In this document: one piece after another, positions 1-9,051 of the stretch
Numbering within the stretch: position 1 is the first letter of the stretch
Layout of the letters: the number at the start of each line of letters is the position of its first letter
DNA from: Gracilimonas sp965227215
GTDB lineage: Bacteria > Bacteroidota > Rhodothermia > Balneolales > Balneolaceae
Length of the DNA: 64,000 nt
Assembly (NCBI GenBank): GCA_965227215.1
Contig: OZ245729.1
Location: 1,736,001-1,800,000, forward strand
Direction: 5' to 3'
Made by a program: the position numbers and the translations under genes
The notes under the pieces: model-generated
The model's database searches: none
What the model was told of the DNA's origin: nothing
The model's input: the letters and a program-made list of their open reading frames with translations, nothing else

Positions 1-1
1 A

Positions 2-1096
2 AGCTCTATCAGCCCTGCCAAGGCTCAGAATCAACCTGATCCGGTTGAAAACCAAACCCAGCCTTCTGTTGATGATTCCCGAAAGAACGCCATCACCAAT
101 GCTGTGGAAAAGGCCGGACCGGCAGTGGTAAGCATCACCGTTACCGAATTGCAGCGAGGTTACACCCGTGAGTTTGACTCCTTTTTCTTCCGGTATTTTG
201 ATGTACCCGTTCAGCGTGAAGTTAAAAGCTCCGGCTCCGGTTTTATCATCAGTGAAGATGGCCTGGTGGTAACCAACGAGCACGTTGCCAGTAAGAACTC
301 CAAAACCATTATGGTGGCTCTTTCGGATGGCAGTAAACACGAGGCCGAACTGCTGGGCTCCGATGAACTTGCCGACTTATCCCTTCTTCAGATCAAAAGC
401 GAGCGTGCCTCTTTTCCCTTTGTTGAGTTTGCGGATTCCGATGATATCATGGTGGGTGAATGGTCGATTGCTATGGGTAATCCATTCGGACTGTTTGCCG
501 ATGGTCAGCCATCCGTTACTGTGGGTGTGGTAAGTGCCAAGGAAAGAGATTTTCGCCCCGACCCTCAGGATCCGCGCGTTTACGTAGAAATGATTCAAAC
601 CGATGCTGCCATTAATCGCGGTAACTCCGGCGGACCCCTGGTGAACAGCAATGGGGAAGTAATGGGCGTAAACACCTTCATTTTTACCGGAGGTACCAGT
701 TCCGGTTTTGTGGGACTGGGTTTTGCCATCCCGAGCAACCGGGTTCAGAAAATCATTTCTCAGCTTAAGGAATCCGGGTCCGTTTCTCTGGAATATGATC
801 CGGGAATGAAATTCGTACCGGTAACGCGGCAGCTCATCATGCAATACCCCAGTATACCGCGGGTTCTTGGACTGTTTGTAACCGAGGTAAATAAAAGCGG
901 GCCGGCTTACGAATGCGGCATTATGCCCGGTGATGTAATTGTGCAGATCGGGGAAGAACGCGTAACCAGCGACATGCATGCGTGGGCCTTAATGAGAGAA
1001 TATGAAGAGGGTGAAGAAATGACCCTCCACCTGATCCGCGATAACAAGCAGTATAAAACCAGCATGAAATTAAGGAAGCGCGTTCAGGGTCGGTAG
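2..1096 (+). CDS. HtrA/DegP-family serine protease, 5' end outside window
   Basis: Periplasmic trypsin-like protease with a PDZ domain, used in envelope protein quality control. The frame is open to the left edge, so the N-terminus (probably a signal or anchor sequence) is missing. Counting from the GTG at 104, the catalytic triad is visible as His60 (TNEHVA), Asp91 (ADLSLL) and Ser175 (GNSGGPL), followed by one PDZ domain at about residues 245-325. The visible N-terminal stretch is Gln/Pro/Asn-rich, as in linkers after a signal peptide. The family call is secure; whether it is DegP-, DegQ- or DegS-like cannot be decided from this fragment. Confidence 0.93.
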   Translation, partial: SSISPAKAQNQPDPVENQTQPSVDDSRKNAITNAVEKAGPAVVSITVTELQRGYTREFDSFFFRYFDVPVQREVKSSGSGFIISEDGLVVTNEHVASKNSKTIMVALSDGSKHEAELLGSDELADLSLLQIKSERASFPFVEFADSDDIMVGEWSIAMGNPFGLFADGQPSVTVGVVSAKERDFRPDPQDPRVYVEMIQTDAAINRGNSGGPLVNSNGEVMGVNTFIFTGGTSSGFVGLGFAIPSNRVQKIISQLKESGSVSLEYDPGMKFVPVTRQLIMQYPSIPRVLGLFVTEVNKSGPAYECGIMPGDVIVQIGEERVTSDMHAWALMREYEEGEEMTLHLIRDNKQYKTSMKLRKRVQGR

Positions 1097-1121
1097 GTAG
1101 ATAGGTAGAATTTAGACCAGT

Positions 1122-1157
1122 AACACTTTCAGGACCTCCGGACGCTGAAAGGTTGCT
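1122..1157 (-). repeat. 36-bp palindromic repeat, copy 1
   Basis: CTTTCAG and CTGAAAG arms flank a short centre. The reverse complement matches 6862-6897 at all but four positions, so it is a dispersed palindromic element in opposite orientation. It lies between the htrA-like gene and serA and could act as a transcript-end structure. Confidence 0.6.
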
Positions 1158-1233
1158 CTATGAGAATACTAATCCTTAAAAAAGTGAAAATCTTTTTTAC
1201 CTTCCCTCACTCACTTACACTCAAAAACAATTT

Positions 1234-2475
1234 ATGTCTGCTGCCAACGACAACCTTTCTTATCCCAAAGAGAACATTAAAGTCTTGCTGCTGGAGGGAA
1301 TTCACCCCAGTGCTGAAGAAAATTTCAGGAAGCATAATTTTCTGAATGTAGAAACGCAGGATGAAGCACTCAGCGAAGAAGAGCTGCTCGAGAAAATCGA
1401 GGATGTGCACCTGATCGGTATTCGGTCAAAAACCCAGATCACTGAGAAAGTCATCCAAAAAGCGAACAAGCTAAAAGCCATTGGCTGCTTTTGTATCGGG
1501 ACTAATCAGGTAGATCTACACGCCGCCAAGATGGCCGGTATCACCGTGTTTAACTCTCCGTATTCCAATACCCGCTCGGTGGCTGAGTTGGTTATCGCCG
1601 AGTCTATTATGCTGAAGCGCCGGATTCCCCTTCGGGATAAAAAAGCACATGAGGGAACCTGGCTGAAGGATGCCAAAGATAGCTATGAAGTCCGCGGTAA
1701 GAACATTGGAATCGTTGGGTATGGACACATTGGGTCTCAGGTTTCCGTGCTGGCGGAGAATATGGGCTTTAACGTGCTCTTTTATGATGTTGAGCCCAAG
1801 CTCCCCATGGGTAATGCCACGCGGGTGGAATCACTGGAAGCACTTCTCAACAAGTCCGACATCGTGACGCTGCACGTGCCGGCCACGCCGGGCACCAACA
1901 AGATGATGGACGCCGAGCGATTTGCCCAAATGAAGAAAGGCAGCGTGCTGCTTAACCTGTCTCGTGGCTCGGTTGTTGATATTCAGGCTTTGAAAGAAGC
2001 GATTGAATCCGGACATATTTCCGGTGCCGGAATTGATGTGTATCCTGACGAGCCGGAGTCGTCGGGAGAGAATTTTTCAACGGCCCTGCAGAATCTCCCC
2101 AATGTGATTTTAACCCCGCATATTGGCGGCTCTACTATTGAGGCGCAATACAATATCGGAGTAGATGTTTCTACCAAGCTCATCAACCTGATTGACAACG
2201 GAACCACGGTTGGCTCGCACTCCGTGCCTCCGTTGAACCTGCCCGTTCAGAAAAATGCGCATCGCATTCTTCATATTCATGAGAACAAACCCGGCGTACT
2301 ATCCGAAATCAATAAATGCCTGTCTGATTCCGACATCAACATTTTAGGGCAGTATCTGAAAACCAACGAGCACATTGGCTATGTAGTGCTGGACGTAGAT
2401 AAAGAGTATGACGAGCAGGTGATTCAGGAAATCCGAAATGTGAAGCACACCATTAAAACCCGGATTTTGTATTAA
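1234..2475 (+). CDS. serA: D-3-phosphoglycerate dehydrogenase with ACT domain
   Basis: Catalyses the NAD-dependent oxidation of 3-phosphoglycerate, the first step of serine synthesis. The 413 residues match the E. coli-type enzyme length. The Rossmann motif GYGHIG is at residues 162-167; the catalytic Arg244 (NLSRGS), Glu273 (DEPE) and His296 (TPHIGGS) are all present. A C-terminal ACT domain (about 344-413) implies allosteric control by serine, as in E. coli SerA. It is a stand-alone gene; its 3' flank is the fossil integron. Confidence 0.95.
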   Translation: MSAANDNLSYPKENIKVLLLEGIHPSAEENFRKHNFLNVETQDEALSEEELLEKIEDVHLIGIRSKTQITEKVIQKANKLKAIGCFCIGTNQVDLHAAKMAGITVFNSPYSNTRSVAELVIAESIMLKRRIPLRDKKAHEGTWLKDAKDSYEVRGKNIGIVGYGHIGSQVSVLAENMGFNVLFYDVEPKLPMGNATRVESLEALLNKSDIVTLHVPATPGTNKMMDAERFAQMKKGSVLLNLSRGSVVDIQALKEAIESGHISGAGIDVYPDEPESSGENFSTALQNLPNVILTPHIGGSTIEAQYNIGVDVSTKLINLIDNGTTVGSHSVPPLNLPVQKNAHRILHIHENKPGVLSEINKCLSDSDINILGQYLKTNEHIGYVVLDVDKEYDEQVIQEIRNVKHTIKTRILY

Positions 2476-2489
2476 GAGTTAAGGGGGTT

Positions 2490-2536
2490 GTCATTCCATC
2501 AAAGTCAGCCTGCCGGCATAGGCAGTTCAGGAATCT
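2490..2536. repeat. GTCATTCC...GGAATCT palindromic repeat
   Basis: The outer arms GTCATTCC and GGAATCT enclose an inner CTGCC/GGCAG hairpin. The same outer arms occur, in the other orientation, at 21572-21597. It sits just downstream of the intI remnant and may mark the edge of the deletion. Confidence 0.45.
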
Positions 2537-2583
2537 GGTTGGGCTAATTGCAACTAATCGGGTGACCGATCTGCATAGTCGAT

Positions 2584-2667
2584 CTACAAAACATCTACCG
2601 GACTTTTGATGTAGTTCCTTCTTCTGATCTCCTCTCTAACGCGTTGTAATAACTTAGATTTGCCCAT
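2584..2667 (-). pseudogene. intI: Internally deleted integron integrase (intI) remnant
   Basis: A 27-codon frame starts MGKSKLLQRVREEIRRRNY, which resembles the N-terminus of IntI tyrosine recombinases (KxLLxxVRExxxxxxY). It ends IKSPVDVL-stop, which resembles the usual IntI C-terminus (xSPxDxL-stop). It therefore looks like both ends of an intI gene joined after loss of roughly 300 central codons, including all catalytic residues. Position and orientation, divergent from the cassettes and next to an attI-like site, are exactly those of intI. Identification rests on short end motifs, so a chance match is not fully excluded. Confidence 0.65.
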
Positions 2668-2702
2668 AACAAGATTGCTTAAGTTCTTAATGTTGCTATA
2701 TT

Positions 2703-2731
2703 GTTAGAGCGATGGAAAAGCAAAACCTTAC
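2703..2731 (-). promoter_or_regulatory. Putative ECF-type promoter of the intI remnant
   Basis: On the minus strand the site reads GTAAGG, 14 bases, CGCTCTAAC, about 36 bases before the intI remnant ATG. The same arrangement, 26 of 29 bases identical, precedes the anti-sigma/TPR gene at 32774-32802. The CGCTCTAAC half resembles the -10 (CGTCTAA) of ECF sigma promoters. Sigma assignment is inference. Confidence 0.5.
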
Positions 2732-2739
2732 AAAAATTC

Positions 2740-2879
2740 CGGATATTATCCGACGAGGTTATGCGACATCACCGTCGCATAAAAACTTAAAAGGCGTGAT
2801 TAGGGGCAGTAATAGATGATTATTGGATATTATGTGACGTCTCATAAGATAGCCCCTGTCGGATATTAATATGTTAGGC
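2740..2879 (+). other. attI-like region with hairpin
   Basis: The segment between the intI remnant promoter and the first cassette ends in the core box GTTAGGC (2873-2879), where cassette 1 joins. It contains a perfect 9-bp stem, TTATGCGAC/GTCGCATAA (2759-2782), and further inverted GTCGGATA and GGGGC/GCCCC pieces. attI sites have no strong consensus, so the call rests on position and the core box. A cassette promoter may also lie here, but I cannot pick one. Confidence 0.5.
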
Positions 2880-2930
2880 ATATTTCATATATCTACTTTT
2901 AAAAAACTGAAATGAGACATCGAATAAATC

Positions 2931-3146
2931 ATGAAGCGGAAAGAATACATTAAGAGTTTTTTGGGAATTTTAATTGGAATAATGTTTTATGAATTCTTCA
3001 TTGATATTTCAGAGCCTTTCCAAAACGCTTTGGCAAACTATTTCACCGAAATAGGGATACTTTTAGCTAGTATCTACGGAGGTATAGGAATCGTAACATT
3101 CCTCTCAAATAAATATTCTCATTTCCAGACTAAAGAAAATGCCTAA
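2931..3146 (+). CDS. Cassette 1: small two-helix membrane protein, unknown function
   Basis: A 71-residue protein with two hydrophobic segments (about residues 8-24 and 41-58), a basic N-terminus (MKRKEY) and a polar C-terminal tail. No family is recognised. The stop codon lies inside the R'' box of the following attC, as is common in integron cassettes. Weak start context and no clear Shine-Dalgarno. It is the only gene of the 385-bp cassette. Small membrane proteins of unknown role are frequent integron cargo; no function is proposed. Confidence 0.6.
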   Translation: MKRKEYIKSFLGILIGIMFYEFFIDISEPFQNALANYFTEIGILLASIYGGIGIVTFLSNKYSHFQTKENA

Positions 3147-3264
3147 CAAAACGTTTTAAATCGGACGCGGACAGGGTGCGATGGAAACTTGATTGCCAGG
3201 TATTAATTTCGCTACTTCAAAGAAATCATAATCCCCGCGCCGTTTAAACGCTGGGTCGTTATGC
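3141..3264. repeat. attC site A (end of cassette 1)
   Basis: A 124-bp imperfect palindrome from GCCTAAC (3141-3147) to GTTATGC (3258-3264). The left arm CGTTTTAAATCGGACGCGG pairs with the right arm CCGCGCCGTTTAAACG when three extra left-arm bases (T, T, A) are looped out, the extrahelical-base pattern of attC sites. Its last 73 bases differ from those of attC C at about nine positions. Confidence 0.85.
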
Positions 3265-3947
3265 AAAATAAGTCATTAAATACTTTGACTAATAAAATCT
3301 TACTTACTTTTTGTTTATCAATTTCTTTAGTCAATGAAGTCTATTCTCAAAGTATAGATGAATTTTTCAAAGCTCTTCCAGATAAGCACGTCAACAATCT
3401 TACCATGGAGGACAGAGAAGAGCTCCTGACAGAAAATACATTCTACCCTTCGGATAACGACGAAAATTATATTCAGATTTACAGAGTTGCTGAGTTTACA
3501 AATGATTATTTAAAAATTAATATGTCATTTGAAACTGGACAGAGAGGATTTAATACATTTGAACTGAAGAAATGGAGCCGGAATACTGGAGATCATTTAT
3601 TTGGTATTTCGAGAGTGGCAGGTACACCTGTTGAATTAGTTCAGGCAGATTTGAACTTTTTCACTTTTAATGATGACACCCTAATTAAAGCTCAGACTAA
3701 CATTCCGGCTGATTTAAGTTTAGTTAATTTTGCAAAGCCGAACACTTCTGACCAGCTTCTTCAAGAATATGCACAGTATATCAGCTTAACTATTTCATTT
3801 AAGGAAGAAGAAAATGACATATTTTGGAGAATACATGAGAATATGGGCGGAAGCGACTTAGATACATCTTGGTTGGAAGGTAATGCAATAAGATATATCT
3901 GGAATGGGAAAAATTTTGTTAAAAACGGATATATACAATACCCATAG
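3261..3947 (+). CDS. Cassette 2: exported protein of unknown function
   Basis: A 228-residue protein. The first about 30 residues look like a signal peptide (a hydrophobic stretch ILLTFCLSISLV ending VYSQ), so export is likely. The mature part is acidic and mixed alpha/beta, with no motif I recognise. The ATG overlaps the right-hand box of attC A (CGTTATG), so the start is created by the cassette junction. It is the only gene of the 780-bp cassette and ends just before attC B. AT-rich compared with the chromosome, which fits acquisition. Confidence 0.7.
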   Translation: MQNKSLNTLTNKILLTFCLSISLVNEVYSQSIDEFFKALPDKHVNNLTMEDREELLTENTFYPSDNDENYIQIYRVAEFTNDYLKINMSFETGQRGFNTFELKKWSRNTGDHLFGISRVAGTPVELVQADLNFFTFNDDTLIKAQTNIPADLSLVNFAKPNTSDQLLQEYAQYISLTISFKEEENDIFWRIHENMGGSDLDTSWLEGNAIRYIWNGKNFVKNGYIQYP

Positions 3948-3954
3948 TATTTTT

Positions 3955-4044
3955 GCATAACAAAGTGGCTCAAGCGGACGAGTTTGCGTATTGAGTCATT
4001 ATCATAACTTACAGACTCGCCGCTTAGCCACCGAACCGTTATAC
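3955..4044. repeat. attC site B (end of cassette 2)
   Basis: A 90-bp site from GCATAAC (3955-3961) to GTTATAC (4038-4044). The left arm GTGGCTCAAGCGGACGAGT and right arm ACTCGCCGCTTAGCCAC pair perfectly once one C and one A of the left arm are extrahelical. This is the cleanest attC in the array. Confidence 0.9.
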
Positions 4045-4104
4045 CTCCCTCTCCCACAATAAGTAGTGCTTGACTAAGTTAACATAATTGTTAACATTTA
4101 TTCT

Positions 4105-4458
4105 GTGAAAGAAATCAAGTTTTATAAAACTCAATCAGGCAAAATTCCGGTTAAGGAGTTTTTAGACTCTTTGCCGTCCAAACACGCACAAAAAGTCGTT
4201 TGGGTTCTTGAATTGGTAGAGAAATTAGACCAGGTTCCGGTTCAATATTTCAAAAAGCTCAAAAGTACTCACGACATTTGGGAAGTAAGAGCTCGAATTG
4301 GTTCAAACAGTTTTCGTCTGCTGGGTTTTATAGATGATGATGAGTTTGTCATATTAACAAATGGATTTTCCAAAAAATCACAGAAAACACCTAAACAGGA
4401 AATCGATTTAGCCGAACAGCGAAAATCCGATTACCTATCTCGTAAAGGAGGAACATAA
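4105..4458 (+). CDS. Cassette 3: RelE/HigB-like (phage Gp49-type) toxin
   Basis: A 117-residue basic protein of the RelE/ParE superfamily, phage-derived Gp49-like group; relatives are ribosome-dependent mRNA interferases. Typical features are the N-terminal IKFYKTQSGKIPVKEFLDSL, the central WEVRARIGSNSFRLLGF core and the C-terminal LTNGFSKKSQKTPKQEI, which carries the basic and aromatic catalytic region. Start is GTG at 4105. The toxin precedes its antitoxin by one base, the HigBA order. Toxin-antitoxin cassettes commonly stabilise chromosomal integron arrays. Confidence 0.87.
   Translation: MKEIKFYKTQSGKIPVKEFLDSLPSKHAQKVVWVLELVEKLDQVPVQYFKKLKSTHDIWEVRARIGSNSFRLLGFIDDDEFVILTNGFSKKSQKTPKQEIDLAEQRKSDYLSRKGGT
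4444..4452 (+). promoter_or_regulatory. Strong Shine-Dalgarno for the antitoxin
   Basis: AAAGGAGGA inside the last codons of the toxin, eight bases before the antitoxin ATG. It is stronger than most start regions in this window and would favour high antitoxin synthesis. It also fixes the start at 4460. Confidence 0.7.
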
Positions 4459-4459
4459 C

Positions 4460-4738
4460 ATGAGTGATCTTCAAGCTTATATCAGTAAAAGAAAGAAATC
4501 AGATCCCGAATTTGCGGAAGGATATGAAGAAGGTTTTCGGAATTTTAGAATTGGCGTGTTACTGAAACAAGCCCGGGAAAAAGCGGGGCTTACTCAGGCT
4601 GAAGTAGCAAAACAGTTGAACACAAAAAAGACGGCTGTCTCCCGCATTGAAAATCATGCCGAGGATATTCGCCTGTCCACCCTTGAAAAGTATGCCAGAG
4701 CGTTTGGGAAAAAACTCAGGGTCGAACTTGTAGATTAA
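4460..4738 (+). CDS. Cassette 3: XRE-family HTH antitoxin (HigA-like)
   Basis: A 92-residue protein with a classic Cro/CI helix-turn-helix at about residues 32-85: LKQAREKAGLTQAEVAKQLN, followed by KTAVSRIENH and a last helix STLEKYARAFGK. It should bind the toxin and repress its own operon. It begins one base after the toxin stop. It ends just before attC C, so both genes travel as one 822-bp cassette. Confidence 0.88.
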   Translation: MSDLQAYISKRKKSDPEFAEGYEEGFRNFRIGVLLKQAREKAGLTQAEVAKQLNTKKTAVSRIENHAEDIRLSTLEKYARAFGKKLRVELVD

Positions 4739-4743
4739 GGGAA

Positions 4744-4866
4744 ATATAACAAGCGCTTCAACTGGGGCCGCAGACGAGTTTCGATCAAGCTTGCTTGCCA
4801 GGAATTAATTTCACTACTTGAACCAAATCATAATCCCCGCGCCGCTTAAACGCCGGATCGTTAGGC
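4744..4866. repeat. attC site C (end of cassette 3 and of the array)
   Basis: A 123-bp site from ATATAAC (4744-4750) to GTTAGGC (4860-4866). The right half closely matches attC A. The left arm (GCGCTTCAACTGGGGCCG) pairs only partly with GCCGCTTAAACGC, so this copy is more degenerate. No cassette follows; chromosomal genes resume within 80 bases. Confidence 0.78.
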
Positions 4867-4944
4867 ACCGGAACCGTGAACAAGCCGCCTCTAACCTTAA
4901 AGTTCTATTTTACAGTTATTCCTGTTTCAAAAAAACCGAATAAC

Positions 4945-5718
4945 TCACCTTGCCGCATTTACCAGCTGCTTAAAGATATTTCGCTGGCGGGCAATTTGAA
5001 TCAGGTATTCCGGATGCCACTGCACCCCAATCATAAACGGGTATTCGGTGTGTTCAATGGCCTGGGTAATTCCGGTGTTTAGTTCCTCACAAGCCACCTC
5101 GATACCTTCACCGGGTTTGTCGATAGCTTGATTGTGAAGAGCATTCACATTACAGATATCAGTTTGCAGCAATTCACATAACTTGGTGTGGTCTTTTATG
5201 GTGATGCGCTTTTTCGGAAAGATGGACGACACCTGCGCTTTTTCCGCGTAAAAGCCCCGTATATCCTGATGCAAGGTGCCCTTGAAATGCACGTTCATCA
5301 GTTGCATGCCCCGGCAGATTCCGAGCACCGGCATTCCCCGTTCAATGGCTTGCTCCAGCAGCTTTAATTCGAGCGCATCCCGTTCCAGATCGATGGGTGA
5401 GCTCTTGGTATGCTGAAAATACCTTGCCAGCCAATAGATGGGAAAGAAAAGAATGGATAGGATCCACTCAAATACTGTTCGCTTATCCCGGGCCAGTTTT
5501 GCCTTTACAATTCGCTGCTGTCCGTATTTCATTGGCTCCACATCGGCCCCGCCTCCAATGATCAACCCATCAATCTGGTCTATACTTCGGGGTGTATCCG
5601 GGTTGATACGGAGGGGCTTGCCACCCTGAAGAATTACTGACAAGGCCGTGAAAATCCAGGCACCCGTGCCACCTTCGGTCGGACCCGTAATTCCAATAAT
5701 CGGTTCTCTATCGTACAT
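4945..5718 (-). CDS. Class I glutamine amidotransferase-like hydrolase (peptidase C26 / PuuD-like)
   Basis: A 257-residue protein of the gamma-glutamyl hydrolase group. The nucleophile elbow VLGICRGMQL gives Cys135, and GVQWHPEYL gives His235 and Glu237, so the triad is complete. An insertion at about residues 84-98 (WILSILFFPIYWLARY) is hydrophobic enough to be a membrane-binding helix, which is odd for this family. The start overlaps the stop of the upstream amidoligase gene by 11 bases, indicating translational coupling. Such pairs are thought to make and cleave gamma-glutamyl or related amide bonds; the substrate is unknown. Confidence 0.87.
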   Translation of the reverse strand: MYDREPIIGITGPTEGGTGAWIFTALSVILQGGKPLRINPDTPRSIDQIDGLIIGGGADVEPMKYGQQRIVKAKLARDKRTVFEWILSILFFPIYWLARYFQHTKSSPIDLERDALELKLLEQAIERGMPVLGICRGMQLMNVHFKGTLHQDIRGFYAEKAQVSSIFPKKRITIKDHTKLCELLQTDICNVNALHNQAIDKPGEGIEVACEELNTGITQAIEHTEYPFMIGVQWHPEYLIQIARQRNIFKQLVNAAR

Positions 5719-6706
5719 TTTGCACCCAGCGGCCCATCAGTTTTATCCATTTCCGTTTTACGCTAAATAATGTCTTCTCATCCATCTGCAGAAACCTTCG
5801 TGCATATTGATTCAGTGTCTGTTCATCATCAGCTAAACGTTCTACCAGCCACCAACGGTTCCATTCCTCCCCCAGCGACCAGCTTTCATCCTGTATAGAG
5901 CAATTGGGTAGCCGGTAATGAAAGGTGGGGCGGGCGGACGTCAGTTTTTCTTCCAACAGTTCTTCAGTCAGTTCCTCCTCCATATATCGAAACACTGGAA
6001 GCATATCCAGCGGGCGGTTGCGGGAGTTCTCAAACTCAAAATAATCTCGGATCAGTGTTTCTAAATCCGGCCGGTAGTCTTCCTTCAAAATATGGCGGAT
6101 GTACTTCATCTCGTATTCATTGATGTAAGGAGTCAGCTTCCGGCTGATATCAATGTCTGCATCCTGCCGAATCCACGCATCCAGCATTACGTACGCTTTC
6201 AGGTGGCGCAGTAAACTTTCCGCCGTCAACTCCGGCACTTCCGGATTCAGGTGAAGCCCGAACGCATAAAAAAATGAGCTACCGGTTCCTTTCGCCTTCC
6301 ATTCCCGGAGCTTATCCACCAGTTTGTTAAGCGCATCGAGTTGGGAGAAAGAAATAGGCGGCGTAATAATTTCAAATGGCACAATGGTAGATGCCATATC
6401 CCGAAGGGTGTCTTCAAGCTTATCTTTATTCTGAAGCTTTTCCACATCCAGCCCTACCGACTTCAACACCCCTTCGTACTTTTTATTTAGAAACAGGCTA
6501 GCGTCCAACTCCAGAGAGAACGTCCCAAAATCGGTATTCTTAACCTTAAACTCATATCCACTCACCTGCTCTGTTTCTCCGCCGTAAAGGTCTACAACCA
6601 TTTTAGCTGCATCGGCCATTTCCACGCCGGTGAATTCGAATTCGAATCCAACCGTGCGTTCCTGGCCGTCCTGATTTTTAGAAACCGGTGGTGTTTTGAA
6701 CTTCAA
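5708..6706 (-). CDS. Putative amidoligase (glutamine-synthetase-like fold)
   Basis: A 332-residue protein of the putative amidoligase family (PF12224-like). The hallmark is an N-terminal GFEFEFTGVEM motif (residues 20-30), which supplies metal-binding glutamates, and a later FGLHLNPEV segment. Family members are predicted to form amide or peptide bonds with ATP. It is the first gene of a two-gene operon with the class I amidotransferase-like hydrolase, an association described for these families. Whether the product is a small peptide, a modified protein or a polyamine conjugate cannot be read from the sequence. Confidence 0.8.
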   Translation of the reverse strand: MKFKTPPVSKNQDGQERTVGFEFEFTGVEMADAAKMVVDLYGGETEQVSGYEFKVKNTDFGTFSLELDASLFLNKKYEGVLKSVGLDVEKLQNKDKLEDTLRDMASTIVPFEIITPPISFSQLDALNKLVDKLREWKAKGTGSSFFYAFGLHLNPEVPELTAESLLRHLKAYVMLDAWIRQDADIDISRKLTPYINEYEMKYIRHILKEDYRPDLETLIRDYFEFENSRNRPLDMLPVFRYMEEELTEELLEEKLTSARPTFHYRLPNCSIQDESWSLGEEWNRWWLVERLADDEQTLNQYARRFLQMDEKTLFSVKRKWIKLMGRWVQNVR

Positions 6707-7038
6707 CTTTATCCTCTTTTGATTGTGAGTTAGCTTAAACAGATGTCACTTCAGTTTCAATCCTGAATTTTGAGTAGCCACAAAAACTCTAAATCTCAAA
6801 AGAATGATTTAGAATTTACCCTGATACAATCACCTTTAGATTTCTCATTGCATTCATTAGTAGCAATCTTTCAGCGTCCGTAGGTACTGAAAGCGTTGTG
6901 GGAACATACTCCATCTATTGCACAGTGAACGCTCTAAGGTCTTGGGGACGCTTGGAGGTTGAAACTCAGGAATGGGTTCCCGCTATAAAATCCTTATTTT
7001 AGCTCCTCATCAATTGAGTTCTAATTGTTCCATCATTC
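6707..7038. other. Intergenic region between divergent amidoligase and ABC-F genes
   Basis: 332 bp without a gene. It holds a perfect TCTAAATC/GATTTAGA inverted repeat (6788-6813), a 36-bp palindromic repeat (6862-6897), and GGGAAC (about 6899) complementary to GTTCCC (about 6975). The ABC-F message could therefore have a folded leader. Both promoters must lie here but no convincing boxes stand out. Confidence 0.4.
6862..6897 (+). repeat. 36-bp palindromic repeat, copy 2
   Basis: CTTTCAG/CTGAAAG arms around CGTCCGTAGGTA. It matches the reverse complement of 1122-1157, including flanking AGCAA and GTT. The two copies bracket serA, the fossil integron and the amidoligase operon. Confidence 0.6.
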
Positions 7039-8931
<1,893 letters not shown>

Positions 8932-9051
8932 ATTGGGCCGTCAGCCTTCAGGCTACGGCTGACAGCAGTTGAGGTGAAACATTTGTTTTGGAATGGACTA
9001 AATCTGCTTACAACATCATTGTTTTTTACACTTTAAAAATTGGTACAAATT

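Larger units (their letters stand above)
2584..4866 (+). mobile_element. Degenerate chromosomal integron: intI remnant, attI-like site, three cassettes
   Basis: Layout: an intI remnant on the minus strand (2584-2667), an attI-like segment ending in GTTAGGC at 2873-2879, then cassettes 2874-3258, 3259-4038 and 4039-4860, each ending in an attC site. Boundaries assume cleavage at G^TT in the GTTRRRY boxes. Each cassette has one or two short plus-strand genes that start close to the upstream site and stop at or just before the attC, the normal cassette geometry. Cassettes 1 and 2 are visibly more AT-rich than the flanking chromosome. No intact integrase is in the window, so the array is immobile unless an integrase acts in trans. 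Confidence 0.82.

Noticed and set aside
377..979. 200-codon minus-strand ORF inside the htrA-like gene.
   Set aside because: Shadow of a real gene in the other strand; composition is not protein-like.
2634..2709. CTCTAAC...GTTAGAG as a fourth attC site.
   Set aside because: The boxes match in form, but the segment overlaps the intI remnant start and its promoter, and the arms between the boxes pair poorly.
2712..2819. Plus-strand ORF starting MEKQNLTKIPDII as a small gene.
   Set aside because: It runs across the promoter-like site and attI hairpin; the similarity of its start to 32782 is explained by the shared minus-strand promoter sequence.
8941..8974. GTCAGCC/GGCTGAC hairpin after the ABC-F gene as a terminator.
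   Set aside because: No T-run on either side; left unannotated as a weak palindrome.
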